From contig JAOTOL010001620.1 of assembly GCA_034440575.1 (NCBI GenBank), positions 2,060,501-2,124,500 of the forward strand: a stretch of DNA of 64,000 nucleotides, written 5' to 3'. Shown one piece after another: positions 53,885-64,000 of the stretch (within the stretch, counting starts at the first letter, position 1; every line of letters begins with the position of its first letter). Position numbers and translations under genes: made by a program. This DNA is from Imbricaverruca yamaguchii (taxonomy: Eukaryota > Arthropoda > Thecostraca > Neoverrucidae). The notes below the pieces were generated by a model. That model saw nothing but the letters and a program-made list of their open reading frames with translations, was not told where the DNA came from and did no database searches.

Positions 53885-56800
53885 ATAAGAGCAGACCCTT
53901 TCGAAGCTTCCCCCGATTCTTCCACAACGCATCATATCGCATGCAAAGTAGGGTGAACGGTGAACACGACTTTTGCTGTCCAAGTGTATTTTAATGTCTC
54001 ATAAACGCCACCCATTGAATTCCTACCAGATCACCTTGTTCGAAGATGGTTGACAATTTTGTTAGCAATAAACGGGGTCCGATGTTCTTCAGAGTGCTGG
54101 CTGTCATTGGCGGTAGATCGCTGGTAGAATGAATGCTGAATTCTTATTGGTGCTAATAAAACTTTCAGTGACACTGTAACAGGCCTTAAAAGTTCGGAAA
54201 GGAACCACGAATACAATTTTGTTTTTCAATACCGAGCAACGGTGCATATGAAACATACTTGTGCCTTGTTGTATTAAGCCGGTGCTGACCAGAATATTTC
54301 CTGCAGCATTAGGAAGCAGAACCAACCACTATAAGAGTTGTTGGATCCAGGCAATGAACCATCCGGACACAGCCAAGCTTTTCAAATTTCTGGAGCTGAT
54401 GTCTTGAATCTTTCAATCATCTCAGGTGTTTCTGTGTCCATAGTCATCCATACCTGTGTCCATAGTCACTCACGCTTGTGTCCATAATCACCCAACCACA
54501 CTCATATTGTTTATGCTCGAGCAAGTTTGCAAGTGTACTTTCATTTTACCTAGTTGTAAAATTGGTGGCCTTCCTTTAGCAGCGAATTAACTTTGAACCT
54601 ATATTAGGCTCCTAGGCAAAAGTGATGCAGCGACCTGACCTGTGTCCAGAAAATTGTTCCTTTCAGGAATCCCAAGCTTTAACCGTTAGTGGAGAGGGAG
54701 CAGCATGCAGGTTGGGTCCACCTTCCAGGTTCAAAGGAAGGGGGCCTGGCCTGAACGACTACGCTGGATTCGTCAATGCAACGGTGTAAAACTATTGCAA
54801 GAAAAGTGCAAAAGAAAAGAAAAACAAGAGAATGAAAAGAAAGAAGAAGGAAGAAGAGGACAAAAACTACTACAATCCCCCCTCCCCCAGTTTCAGCGGG
54901 TCATTGTGTCCGACATTGGTTAAGAAAAAATATGGGAGTAGCCATTGAAGGCTGATATGTCATTCTTCGAATACAACAGAATATCCTTTTCTCTTCACGT
55001 TTATTAAATAATTTTTATTATTATTAAAGAATCTCTTCACGAGATTCTTTAATAAAACGTTCACGCCACACATTTTAATCCAATTATCGTTTCAGCGCAC
55101 ATCAGACACTACCTTTATTTCACAAAAAGGCAGCATCGCTTTTTAGTTCACGATTGGCGGCAATATTTGGTGCACCAAGCTCGGGACGCAGTAACGATTT
55201 TGGGACAGGAGGTAGTTACGGGTTGCTCGGGCAAGAGTCCCTTCGGTAGTGGGAAAGTCCATCAATTTATAATTCCGCACAGCTTCCTCATTTTATTTGT
55301 TGGAGTTCCTACAGAAGTGATGCAATTTTCCGACTAGTTTCGAAGCAAGTGGCCGCCTTTCATTCACCGACCTTGAAGTCGTGGACTGAAGATCATATCC
55401 ACTAATCAGTATTCGCTGTAGGATTTGTGGGGTCCTTGGTTGGAGAGTGCGTCAGTGCAAGGAGTGCAGCACATGACAGTTTATCACCGACATCAGACTC
55501 TTCTTTCTTAAAGAAAGGAGTATGCGAGATGTTAATGCAAGGAGTAGGTTTATGTGGAAATGATGTTGTTTATATTGTTGATTTGTGGTTTATCTATGCT
55601 ATATTTCTTGTTTATTTCTCCTATATTTAAAGTTTATTTGTCGTATATTTGTTGTTTATTTACCGTTTATTTGTTGTCTATTTATCGGTCATTTGTTGTC
55701 TATATGCTGTTTTGTTTGTTGCTTGCGTGCTCGGTGTTTTACCTATGCATTGCTGTTTTGTTGCTTCCATTTTTGCTCATGTTTTTGAAGTGTGATCCTA
55801 ATCTGACTGTAATCTGACTGAAGCCAAATATTGATCCATTTTGTGGAATTCGTTTGCTAAATTCGCATTTACAACATGCATTAACACTTGTTTTATGAGG
55901 ATTGTTCAGCCGAACTCCTTTCACGATAATCCGAAATAAGATTCCGGGACATTTCGCAATTAACGCATCTCTTTTGCGATTGAGGAAATTATCGCATAGG
56001 CGGAGCTACATTCAGTTGACACATGCGAGTATCACGTGATCAGGTCAAGCGGCAAACACATCCATCATTTTATGGGGTGATGTCAGCACTACCGGATGGA
56101 CTTTGTAGTATTTGGATCGTTCTTGCAATGAACATAAACATTCTGGCTGGGCTTGAATTCCGGCTGAAATCTCGATCGTGTAGAACACGATTTTAAAGCT
56201 ATCAGCAGCGTTTGGAGATTGCCCAACGTCATCCAAGGTAATTGTTAGTTCATTGAACTCGGTCATTAAATGCCCCGTATAACGCTCAATGTTTTCATGA
56301 GTGTTTATTGAGCTGTGGATTCATGCAAAACAGTTAGTTCATGCGCCGTATTGGATTCCTCAGCTGTCAGCTGATATGCAAACTGTCCGTCATCGGACAT
56401 GTCACAAGGTGCAGCGCTATAAATTACGGCTTGGAAAGCATGCGCTTGCCCTGACCTGCATGGTCAGATCTACGACACACAGTTCGGAGAGTAAGCGTTG
56501 AATAATAAAATGGAAGGCCGTTCGGATGACAAAAATTGATATGGAGTTGTACAGTCATGAAGTGTTGGGGATTAATAGCAGCGGCACTGCCCCATGTGAA
56601 TCGATCCTATCAGAAGAGGATGGTATAATACAAGGGAAAGGTGATCAGACGCTCTGGTCAACGCTATATTCCAAGTCCTAAAGAAAATATCAACCCCAAC
56701 ACAGCCGTTTCAACCGCCCCCATTGGTCATGATGTTCGGTTCTGCTCTGGTCTGTTGTTCTGGCGTGGTACCTGAGAAAGCATTTTGTGAGGTCTCCAGA

Positions 56801-57475
56801 GAAATATTTCAGCCTTAGATTATGCCCATTCGTAACTATGCTAGTCCTGTATTAAAGCTAGAGTGAAGAGTCGTCGCATCTGATGTATATCCGAACAAAT
56901 GTATTCCATGAGGTGCCAGTCTCTCTGGGACACCCAATACCTGTGAATGGATTAAGATGGAAAATATTCAGATCCTATGCCACTATCTATTTTCCCCGAA
57001 AGAGTTTTCCTTTACGAAATTTGACATTTTATTAATATTGTCGTTTACTCTCATACGCATCTTTTCCGGATATCCGGATATTTGTCTTGTCCGTTGCGAA
57101 CCTTTTTGCTTTGAATGCTTTTTTCCTGGTCCGTAATATTACCGCGTACAAACTAATCAGGTGCACAACTTGGATATCGAGGATCATGTGCTCCACGTTA
57201 GCTTTTATCAGACGTATTTTACATTATCTCAATTTTATATCTATGCTTACATTGCGGACAATCTACGGCACTCAGTTATTTTGTCTTTGCGGAGTGATGT
57301 GATGTAAAAAAACATTCCCAACAAATTATTCGCACTCTTGTTGCCTTGTTTACTTTTTTTGTTGCCTTGTTACCCTTAGCTCTGGTTTTAGTTTTATACC
57401 GTGCTTTAGGAGGATCGGGATTTCACCGTTGAATGAGCACATGTCCTTATCACCACTTCATCGGAATCCGAGATC
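53885..57475. other. No gene recognised
   Basis: About 3.6 kb without a supported exon. It contains the hairpin at 55021-55055 and a T-rich low-complexity run at 55560-55760 (TTTATTTGTTGTCTATTTAT-type) that gives a spurious hydrophobic ORF. Confidence 0.45.
55021..55055. other. Perfect 15-bp inverted repeat
   Basis: TTATTAAAGAATCTC, the 5-nt loop TTCAC, then GAGATTCTTTAATAA. The sequence TCTCTTCACG also occurs about 40 bp upstream, so the hairpin may have arisen by a short inverted duplication. Confidence 0.75.
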
Positions 57476-57479
57476 CCTG

Positions 57480-58150
57480 CAGCTCCTCCAGTCACCGACA
57501 GCCACCCACTCCACCCCCAGCACCACCACTTGGCGTCCCGCGTCTCCGTTTGTCTCGACGAGCCGACGTGCCTCGGCGAACCCGTGTTTTCTTGAACTCG
57601 CGACCCCGTGAACCGACGGCGGAGTTTTGTTTGAACTGCACTCGCCGCGAAACACGAACTGGCCGCGCTTCATCCGCTGGCAAGTCTCCCCTGAGCACAA
57701 CCGGCCGCTTCTGCGGTCGGCTGGCGAGCCGCCCCGGACCACCCGGCTTCACACGTGGCGCGGCAGGTCACGCGGCCGAGCCGCCCCGGACCACCCGGCT
57801 TCACACACGTGGCGCGGCGGGTCACGCGGCCCAGCAGCCCCGTGCGGAAACGCCGGCGGCCGGCGGCGCGTCAAACGGCGGGCATTCCGAGCCGGCCGGA
57901 GGTCCGCAGGTCCGCCGGCACCTCGCGCTCGTCACGTGCCACACGTGCCCGCCGGCCTCGTGTTGACGCCCACCTGTTTATGTAACGGCCGTCTGGCGCC
58001 TCGCGCCATACCCGGCGTCTGGGCGGGCAGGGGCGGGGGCGGGGGCCGCAGACGGGGCGCCGTCTGCGGTGGCGCTGCGCCCGCGCTGGCGCTGGTGGTG
58101 TCTCGGTGTTGGTGCCGGTTCGGTTGTGGTGCTCGCCCGGCTGTGGTGCT
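57480..58150. other. CpG-rich block with 52-54-bp duplication
   Basis: Dense CpG region. AGCCGCCCCGGACCACCCGG then CTTCACACGTGGCGCGGC is duplicated at 57727 and 57779. Overlapping open frames on both strands (up to 203 residues) are not supported by motifs. It is promoter-like by composition. Confidence 0.45.
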
Positions 58151-58152
58151 GC

Positions 58153-58270
58153 CTCGGCTGTGGCGGTGTCTTGTCTTGGCACATGTGACACGTGTGTCGT
58201 GACATATCTCGGCTGTGACAGTGTCTTGTCTTGTCACATGTGACACGTGTGTCGTGACACATATCGGCTG
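58153..58270 (+). repeat. 55-bp tandem repeat with CACGTG boxes
   Basis: Two full units start at 58153 and 58208 (CTCGGCTGTGRCRGTGTCTT, then GTCACATGTGACACGTGTGT and CGTGACAYAT), and a third begins at 58263. Each unit has CACATGTG and ACACGTGT palindromes, the latter containing a CACGTG E-box. Confidence 0.75.
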
Positions 58271-58274
58271 TGGT

Positions 58275-58329
58275 GTCAAGACAGTGGTGCGGTGAGTCTG
58301 TACCACTGTCTTGACAGTGGTGCAGACTC
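58275..58329. other. Overlapping, mutually exclusive inverted repeats
   Basis: GTCAAGACAGTGGT (58275-58288) can pair with ACCACTGTCTTGAC (58302-58315). The same ACCACTGTC can instead pair with GACAGTGGT (58313-58321) as part of a 17-bp stem, GAGTCTGTACCACTGTC with GACAGTGGTGCAGACTC, which has one G-T pair and a 2-nt gap. Confidence 0.6.
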
Positions 58330-58828
58330 AGCGGGTGTACTATCGTGACTGCGCTGCGGTCCCCGTTGTGATATGAGCTCTTCTGGTCCCGGGATTTATT
58401 GCCCACCATGACGCTGGCTGTCACGTTGATGCTTATTGTGAAGATAACTCGCGTTGGGAGAAAAATAGCGTTCGGGAATGGGAGCCGAGCTGAGGGTTCT
58501 TCGTGCGGCGATTTTTGATCGGCAAACGGTCGACCGGACACCGTGCCCTCACGTCTCCCAGACAACGGGATATTTTTATCGCACTCCAACTTGTGTTCTA
58601 GATCGCGTAGAATGTCGCGGCTTACACTGGCGCGTAGCGCTGTCCTTGATCTACTCAGTGAAGCAAAACATTGTGTTTTATCTTTACCGTTGACATGACA
58701 GGTCGGGTCAAACAGTTCGAAAGCTGTGTGTCGCCGACTAGCAGGTATATTTTGTCTTTTCTGGACTTCTAGCCGCTAACCAAATTATATTTTCCGATAC
58801 TACTTGACACAAATGACTGGTTGAGTTC
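58330..58828. other. No recognisable gene
   Basis: Transition from the CpG-rich block to AT-rich DNA. Nothing supported. Confidence 0.35.
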
Positions 58829-58829
58829 G

Positions 58830-59003
58830 GGGCGGGGATGGCCGAGTGGTTAAGGTGTTAGGCTCTGGGTACCAAAGGTCCCGGGTTAGACACCGTTACC
58901 GATCGGGTTATTTTCCAATCCCGCGGCCCACCGGCGAAACAGTGTGGGCGCGCGGATAGACGTGAATGTGCATAAAGTGCGTCGCGAAGCACCCAATAAA
59001 CAG
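58830..59003 (+). mobile_element. tRNA-derived SINE, family A
   Basis: Plus-strand copy with GGCGGGGATGGCCGAGTGGT, then TAAGGTGTTAGGCTCTGGGT, B box CCGGGTTAGACACC, and tail GTGCATAAAGTGCGTCGCGA, ending CCCAATAAACA. The best-preserved plus-strand copy of the family. Confidence 0.92.
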
Positions 59004-59268
59004 ACTAGTTGAGTTCTGGAGAAGACCATGTTATTATAGGAAGGTAAATTTCAGTGCGGAGGTTTCGAGTGGGTGGCGGCATAGTTTTCCCTGTGTTTGA
59101 CGTAATTGTACCGAAGCCCCAAACGACGGACAATAATGCAACAAAGTATATGCAAGGGGACGTGCAAAGATGCGCTGCAACACATGGTGCCCATGTACTT
59201 GATGCAAAGTCACTTAGTAATAATTTACCGCGCATTGTTACCCACCGCCAGGTGTACACTTTTCACAC

Positions 59269-59440
<172 letters not shown>

Positions 59441-59514
59441 TATGCATATTATTAATATACTTCAGCATGCCAGATTTGCAGAGATATTGACTCTAGGATG
59501 ACCTATGTTATGTT

Positions 59515-60330
59515 CCTATAATTTGGCACTATGGCCAGATCAGGTGGGCGCGGTTGGTGTGTAATGGTTTCAATCCCGTGGCTCTTCATAAATGCCTGGG
59601 GAGTGTGGGTCGTGGCGTTGTCATGGTGAAGTCTGAACCGGTGGTCTCGCTTGGTTGGCCGTTACATGCTGATGGCCCTCCGCATTTTTATCGGCAGCTG
59701 ACTGTATCTAGCTCAGCCGGTGGTTCTGCTTCTTGACAGGAAGTCAATGCACACGATGCCCTCTTCGTTGAAGAACACCGTGCACATGATCTTCCCGCTC
59801 GTGCACCTAATTTCCATCGGGTAGCCTTAAGGTGCTTTCGCTTATCCTCTTGCACTGCTTGCTATTCGTTCTTCTTAGCTGGTCGTACAAGTTGATCCAC
59901 ATCTCGTCAACAGTAACTACGGAGTCTAAAAGTTATCCCTCGAAATCGTAACCTCGAACTCGTTTCCGTCGAAATCTCTGAACAGCTCTTGCGCAGCCTA
60001 CAGTCGCGCCCTCTTTTGCTCCTCGGTGAGATTACGGGGTATCCGTCGACAGCAACTTGGACATGCCCCAATTCGTTGGGCACCCTTCTCACTGCTGCTT
60101 TGGCCAAACGAGCGTGAAACTCCTGGCTTCCAAAGCCATGCCTCCAACCTGGCGCTCTGTGAGCGCAGTGTACGCGCAGTGCGCGCGCTCCTGGAAGCGC
60201 CTGGATGAGGACTGTCTAAGGAAATTGTTTGCCCAGGGCTGAGGCGGCGAAACCAATGGCAAATAGTCGGTAGGGACGCAACACCACCAGCATAGACTTT
60301 GGTCAGGAACCGACGCACCTTAAGGGGGTT
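59515..60330 (-). pseudogene. mariner-type transposase remnant
   Basis: Minus-strand fragments in order: PRNLTEEQKRARL (about 60000-60040), VTVDEMWINLYDQ (59887-59926, cf. mariner VTGDETWIxxYDP with the first catalytic Asp), GKIMCTVFFNEEGIVCIDFL (59743-59800), HHDNATTHTPQAF (59600-59630, second catalytic Asp) and PPDLAIVPNY (about 59525-59550, where the family has SPDLAPSDY, so the third catalytic Asp is replaced by Asn). At least two frameshifts and several stops are present. N-terminal helix-turn-helix similarity is weak. No terminal repeats found. Confidence 0.82.
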
Positions 60331-60334
60331 TCAC

Positions 60335-61195
60335 CAGCGAGACAGTGCGCGAATGGCTTCACGCTGAAATGATCTTTCCACGCATTTTCAGCAACAGACT
60401 TGCGCCGTTCCACTCAGTGACCAAGGAAAGACATACAAGGAAAACATCCTGAGGTCATCATCCTAAGGTCATGCTGAGGCCATCCAGTGGTATCTTCCAA
60501 TTCCAAATCAAAGCACATTTCAAATTGAATGTGCTTTCAATTGATGTGCAATGTGTATGCGTGACGCGCCTGCGGCACGTGCGTGGTATGTTAGCATGTC
60601 GTGCATGAAAGGACTGCCTTGCTTTTGGATGCGTCACATCAAAATGCTTTTATGTACTTGGTGTACTTGGCTCTGGTACTTGGTAGCTGTATTAAAAAAA
60701 AATCCGCGATGGCATTATGAGCTTCGAATCACGATTCTTCTTATATCATTGGCCTTCCCCGTTCCGGCATTACATGTTAGAGCAGGGCTTTTCCAAGCGG
60801 ACGGTAGGGCAGCGTCCCCAGCTCCCAAAAGGGGACACTGCCCAAGGCACCGAATATTAGCTTGATATCGTCGGATGCGTGGGTCCGAGTTACGATTTCT
60901 AGAACGGAAGCGCGTGTGTTCGAGTCTCTGAGCGTTTTCGTATTTCGGCTGCGACTCGGAGGCCACACCGACTGGCCACGAGCCCGGCAGTGGCGAAAAT
61001 GTGCCCGAGCGGTCACCATGTCGGATCATTGAGAGCATTTACTCGCCGTTGAATTATTTATTCGAATTAAGATTCGCCCGGGAGGCGGTGGTCCAGAGTC
61101 TGCTCAACAGCCCTCGCGTTTCAGACCACGATCCTGTTGAATGACACCGGCATCCATTCAGATAGATTAACGCTCTAAAAGAGGAGACCGAACCA
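60335..61195. other. No recognisable gene
   Basis: No exon or element recognised. Confidence 0.4.
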
Positions 61196-61199
61196 GAGC

Positions 61200-61900
61200 A
61201 ACGGTGCTAATATTAGTGCCGGCGAAACGGCTTCCCCGCGTGCGATTTGAAATTCAATGTGATGGAAATGTCTCCATGCCGCCTGCAACACGGTGCAACA
61301 CGGTGCCAGCGGCCTCGCGGACGACCTCCCAGCTGCGGCGGGGCCACGGGGTGCCGGTGCTGCAATGTTGCATAATTGCACCGGTGCAGCGCGAGACGCT
61401 CTCGACGAGTGCACTACCCCCACCGAAGGTCGCGCTCGTCACCGCTGTCTTGGAACGCTTGAAAATCGTCCGAACACACCACGCGACAATGCTTCTGAAT
61501 GGGGGGGAGGGGCATCGGCACCTTCCTGGAGCCACAGCCGAAGCACCTGCCGATCGGCCGGGTTACCCGCTTTCGCCATTCAGCTCGGACTCGGAAGATT
61601 CCGCGCGGCGCGTGGTCGCCAGCAAAACAAAAATACGCCGCCTCGCCCGCGGCTGTGTGAATCATCGCGGAACGGCCTGTGGAGCGGCGCCAGAGGGTGT
61701 CGTGCGCCACGCCGGCCGGCGCCAGCCCGTCACCGCCGCCCGAGAGCGCCCCTGTCCGCTCCCGCGGCCGCCGCCGCCGACAGCCGCTGACGTCATTGTG
61801 ACGTCACGCTCGTGCTGGCTCGTCGCTGGAATGTCTGGCTGGGCGCGTGCCGCGTGCTGGTGTCACGCCACCAGACACGTCATAACGTCGTAATGTGTTC
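61200..61900. other. CpG island with CRE pair
   Basis: CpG-rich DNA with long overlapping frames on both strands and no recognisable domain. It contains the two CRE palindromes at 61788-61806. Probably a promoter or enhancer, with no gene attached that I can identify. Confidence 0.45.
61788..61806. promoter_or_regulatory. Tandem CRE palindromes (TGACGTCA x2)
   Basis: Two perfect TGACGTCA octamers, 61788-61795 and 61799-61806, with starts 11 bp apart, about one helical turn. TGACGTCA is the full cAMP response element bound by CREB/ATF proteins. It lies at the edge of a CpG island. Confidence 0.55.
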
Positions 61901-61904
61901 AGAC

Positions 61905-62300
61905 GTAATGTGTGCTGTGGCATAAAGCATAAAGCCTGTCATGGGAAGATGTTGTAAGCCTTAGTAAGGACAACATCCTAACCAGTACTACAATATAAAC
62001 ACCAAAGAATCTATCCACCAACATCCTGCACATCTTCGTGTGGTTATCTACCTACTTATCTAGCCATGTATACATATAAAGTAAGAATCTCAATTGATAA
62101 ATATATTATCTGTTTGAATCTATGGATTAGCAAAATTCGGTGCCAGTTTTGTCGGCATATATACGCTGGCGAGACAAATTAGGTACATTTGACCCGAAGT
62201 CTAATTTCTCATATTTCATTTCGTGAGTGCGAAAACCACTGTCGTCGACGCATAGTGCGTTTTGGTCGCACGGCTCGCACCTCTCGGCTCGCACCGAGGT
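61905..62300. other. No recognisable gene
   Basis: AT-rich gap between the CpG island and the repeat arrays. Confidence 0.4.
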
Positions 62301-62304
62301 GACC

Positions 62305-62412
62305 GTACCGCGTACCGTACCCGTACCACGTACCGTACCCGTACCGCGTACCGTACCCGTACCGCGTACCGAACCCGTACCGCGTACCGTACCCGTACCG
62401 CGTACCGTACCC
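62305..62412. repeat. 18-bp tandem repeat, six exact-length units
   Basis: Six units of GTACCGCGTACCGTACCC (62305, 62323, 62341, 62359, 62377 and 62395) with two substitutions and no indels. 18 is a multiple of 3, so frames stay open and yield spurious six-residue repeat peptides. Confidence 0.95.
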
Positions 62413-62654
62413 GCACCGCCAGGTTGGTGCCCTCGCGCCGACGAGGTCGCGTCGGCCTCGCCCCGGTTACCGATCTGGTGCGCCACGTGATGACAGCGAG
62501 GCCCCCGCTGGGCAGTAAGGTGCCGCCTGACATCGATGTCGGTTGGCGGCCGTGTCATGCGACACCGTCTGCCGCCGGTGTCGCATGACACGATGGGTGA
62601 CGGCGGTGCTCGGGTCGGTGGACCCGACTCCACCCGAGACGAACGGTGCCGGTC

Positions 62655-63172
62655 GTCACGAGTGGGGTCGGGTCCGTAGTGTGTCTGGCGTAGTGTGCTG
62701 GAGGACCTCCCACATCCCCTCGAGTGGGGTCGGGTCCGTAGTGTGTCTGGCGTAGTGTGTTGAAGGACCTCCGCCATCCCCTCGAGAGGGGTCGGGTCCG
62801 TAGTGTGTCTGGCGTAGTGTGCTGAAGGACCTCCCACATCCCCTCGAGTGGGGTCGGGTCCGTAGTGTGTCTGGCGTAGTGTGTTGAAGGACCTCCACCA
62901 TCCCCTCGAGTGGGGTCGGGTCCGTAGTGTGTCTGGCGTAGTATGCTGAAGGACCTCCACCATCCCCTCGAGTGGGGCCGGGTCCGTAGTGTGTCTGGCG
63001 TAGTGTGCTAAAGGACCTCCATCATCCCCCCGAGTGGGGCCGGGTCCGTAGTGTGTCTAGCGTAGTGTACTGAAGGACCTCCAGCATCCCCTCCACCATC
63101 CCCTCGAGAGGGGTCGGGTCCGTAGTGTGTCTGGCGTAGTGTGTTGAAGGACCTCCACCATCCCCTCGAGAG
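62655..63172 (+). repeat. 62-bp minisatellite, eight units
   Basis: GTCGGGTCCGTAGTGTGTCT recurs at 62667, 62729, 62791, 62853, 62915, 62977 (GCCGGG), 63039 (GCCGGG) and 63113. The period is exactly 62 bp, except that the last step is 74 bp because a 12-bp CATCCCCTCCAC-type segment is duplicated. Each unit contains CTGGCGTAGTGTG, AAGGACCTCC and CATCCCCTCGAG (an XhoI-like palindrome). 62 is not a multiple of 3, so the ORFs it produces are not genes. Confidence 0.95.
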
Positions 63173-63540
63173 AGCTCCGGGTGAAGTCGGTGGACTGACA
63201 TGTCGTCCTGCGGGCCACAACCTCCCGGAAGCGGATCTGGAATCGACGCCGCCCACCACTTCGCGACCTGACCCGGCGACGCTTCATCAACTGGTCTCTC
63301 CTGTTCTTCATACAAAGCCCCCAAACTCCCCCGAATCATTGGCGATTTTCCTGGAACCCATCACCGCCGTCGTCGTCCTGCTTCAACACCACATCCTGGT
63401 GACGGCTCTGGGTCAGAATCTTCACCATCCCAAACACGCCTGAAGGCACCCGGGTCGGGCTGGCGGGACGTGCCGGTAACGGGGCGCGTTCGCCGACCAC
63501 AGATGAGGTTCGAACCTGCGGACGTCAGCTGACCGACGAC

Positions 63541-63604
63541 AGTCATCAGCTGATCGGAGAGCGTCATCAGCTGATCGGCGAGCATCATCAGCTGATCGGT
63601 CGAC
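63541..63604 (+). repeat. 21-bp repeat x3 with ATCAGCTGAT palindrome
   Basis: Three units of GTCATCAGCTGATCGGAGAGC type end about 28 bp upstream of the ATG at 63632. Each holds the perfect palindrome ATCAGCTGAT, which contains a CAGCTG E-box. They may be part of the proximal promoter or 5' UTR of the downstream exon. Confidence 0.75.
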
Positions 63605-63631
63605 TGACAGCAGTCAGCCGCGTCCTCCACC

Positions 63632-63731
63632 ATGTGCGCCGACGTCAGCCGCCTGCTGGTGCTGCTCCTGACCAGTCTGCCGGCCGTGCTGCTCTTCGGC
63701 GACTCGACGCACTGCATGACTGACGAGCCAG
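63632..63731 (+). CDS. First exon with signal peptide, unknown secreted protein
   Basis: An ATG at 63632 (context CTCCACCATGT, good Kozak match) opens MCADVSR, the hydrophobic core LLVLLLTSLPAVLLF, then GDSTHCMTDEP. It ends at the donor CCAG/GTGAGA (63731/63732). The 100-nt exon leaves phase 1. The layout is a classic signal peptide with probable cleavage just after the core, so the product should be secreted or a type I membrane protein. Only the first exon is in the window, so the family cannot be named. A 157-codon frame on the opposite strand overlaps but has no motif. Confidence 0.55.
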
Positions 63732-64000
63732 GTGAGAAGCGGTCGGAAAGGACGTCGTCAGGGATTTTGAATTGGGGGGTGGAGAGCGACAGTCGATTCG
63801 GTTGATTTTTTTCCAAGCAAAGCCTTAGGCGCACACTTGTTCACGACTCATGGCTAATTGACCAAATTCGGCGAGTCTTCTCCATGTGTTTTGCGAAAAG
63901 AGCAAGTCGGATCAGTGTGGTTGCCAAGGCAAACGAATCGCATTGAATTGACTCGTTGGCCAAAGTGAATCAGATTTAATAATTTCATTGATACGTGTTG
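63732..64000 (+). other. Start of the following intron
   Basis: Begins GTGAGAAGCG at the predicted donor. No acceptor or second exon before the window ends. Confidence 0.4.

Noticed and set aside
55554..55817. Hydrophobic 87-residue ORF resembling a membrane protein
   Set aside because: It comes from a T-rich low-complexity run (TTTATTTGTT type); hydrophobicity follows from T-rich codons.
57433..58589. Long overlapping ORFs on both strands
   Set aside because: CpG-island composition with internal 52-55-bp duplications; no motif, and the frames on opposite strands are equally open.
62127..62963. 278-residue minus-strand ORF
   Set aside because: It runs through an 18-bp array and a 62-bp array; the periodic peptide reflects the repeats.
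62655..63172. CRISPR-like regular repeats
   Set aside because: Units are contiguous with no unique spacers, and the DNA is from an animal genome; it is a minisatellite.
63361..63834. 157-residue minus-strand ORF with DQLMTL repeats
   Set aside because: Its repeats come from the 21-bp E-box repeat. The plus-strand signal-peptide exon with Kozak and splice donor is the better explanation, though not proven.

Overview
The window is nuclear DNA from an animal, most likely an invertebrate. It has spliced exons, tRNA-derived SINEs in several families, hAT, mariner and piggyBac-like DNA transposons, CR1/L2-like non-LTR retroelements, a eukaryotic tRNA-Gln gene and a dystrophin-family protein. An arthropod (possibly a crustacean) would fit, but the sequence alone does not settle the clade. 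No bacterial, organellar or viral block is visible.

Host genes are sparse. The best is an intact single-exon gene on the minus strand (17698-19611) for a 637-residue WW / EF-hand-like / ZZ-finger protein of the dystrophin superfamily, closest in layout to Dah/dystrotelin. There is a tRNA-Gln(TTG) gene at 23149-23220. Two probable first exons lie beside CpG-rich promoter-like DNA: a minus-strand exon at 5137-5239 and a plus-strand signal-peptide exon at 63632-63731, whose remaining exons would lie outside the window or could not be seen. Other CpG-rich blocks (7.56-8.7, 40.9-41.4, 57.5-58.2 and 61.2-61.9 kb) look like promoters; the last carries two full CRE palindromes 11 bp apart.

Most of the rest is mobile or tandemly repeated. 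From left to right: SINEs and two decayed reverse-transcriptase tails (0.6-3.6 kb); minisatellites and satellites (3.8-4.5, 7.2-7.6, 11.7-12.0 and 12.6-13.4 kb); a broken copy of an uncharacterised gene family (13.7-15.2 kb); the ZZ-finger gene; and a CpG-depleted block (19.9-23.1 kb).

At 23290-32142 a transposon nest begins. Its outer ends form matching inverted termini flanked by a perfect 8-bp duplication (TTATCAAG), and inside sits a three-exon hAT transposase gene broken by two frameshifts. At least seven smaller elements lie within it, most with recognisable inverted repeats and target duplications. The nest is followed by a ~133-bp satellite rich in AGGTCA motifs (32.3-33.9 kb) and a nearly complete but frameshifted CR1-like retroelement with esterase-like, endonuclease and reverse-transcriptase regions (35.0-38.3 kb).

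The right half holds more SINEs, a broken widespread repeat-encoded protein (50.0-51.35 kb), a mariner remnant (59.5-60.3 kb), a TA microsatellite, and a repeat-rich GC segment (62.3-63.2 kb) just upstream of the signal-peptide exon.

Two themes stand out. One is the layered transposon nest with readable insertion order. The other is mosaic CpG decay: a transposon end near 21.65 kb has lost all seven CpGs that its relative near 9.9 kb keeps, which points to past DNA methylation of the 20-22 kb block.
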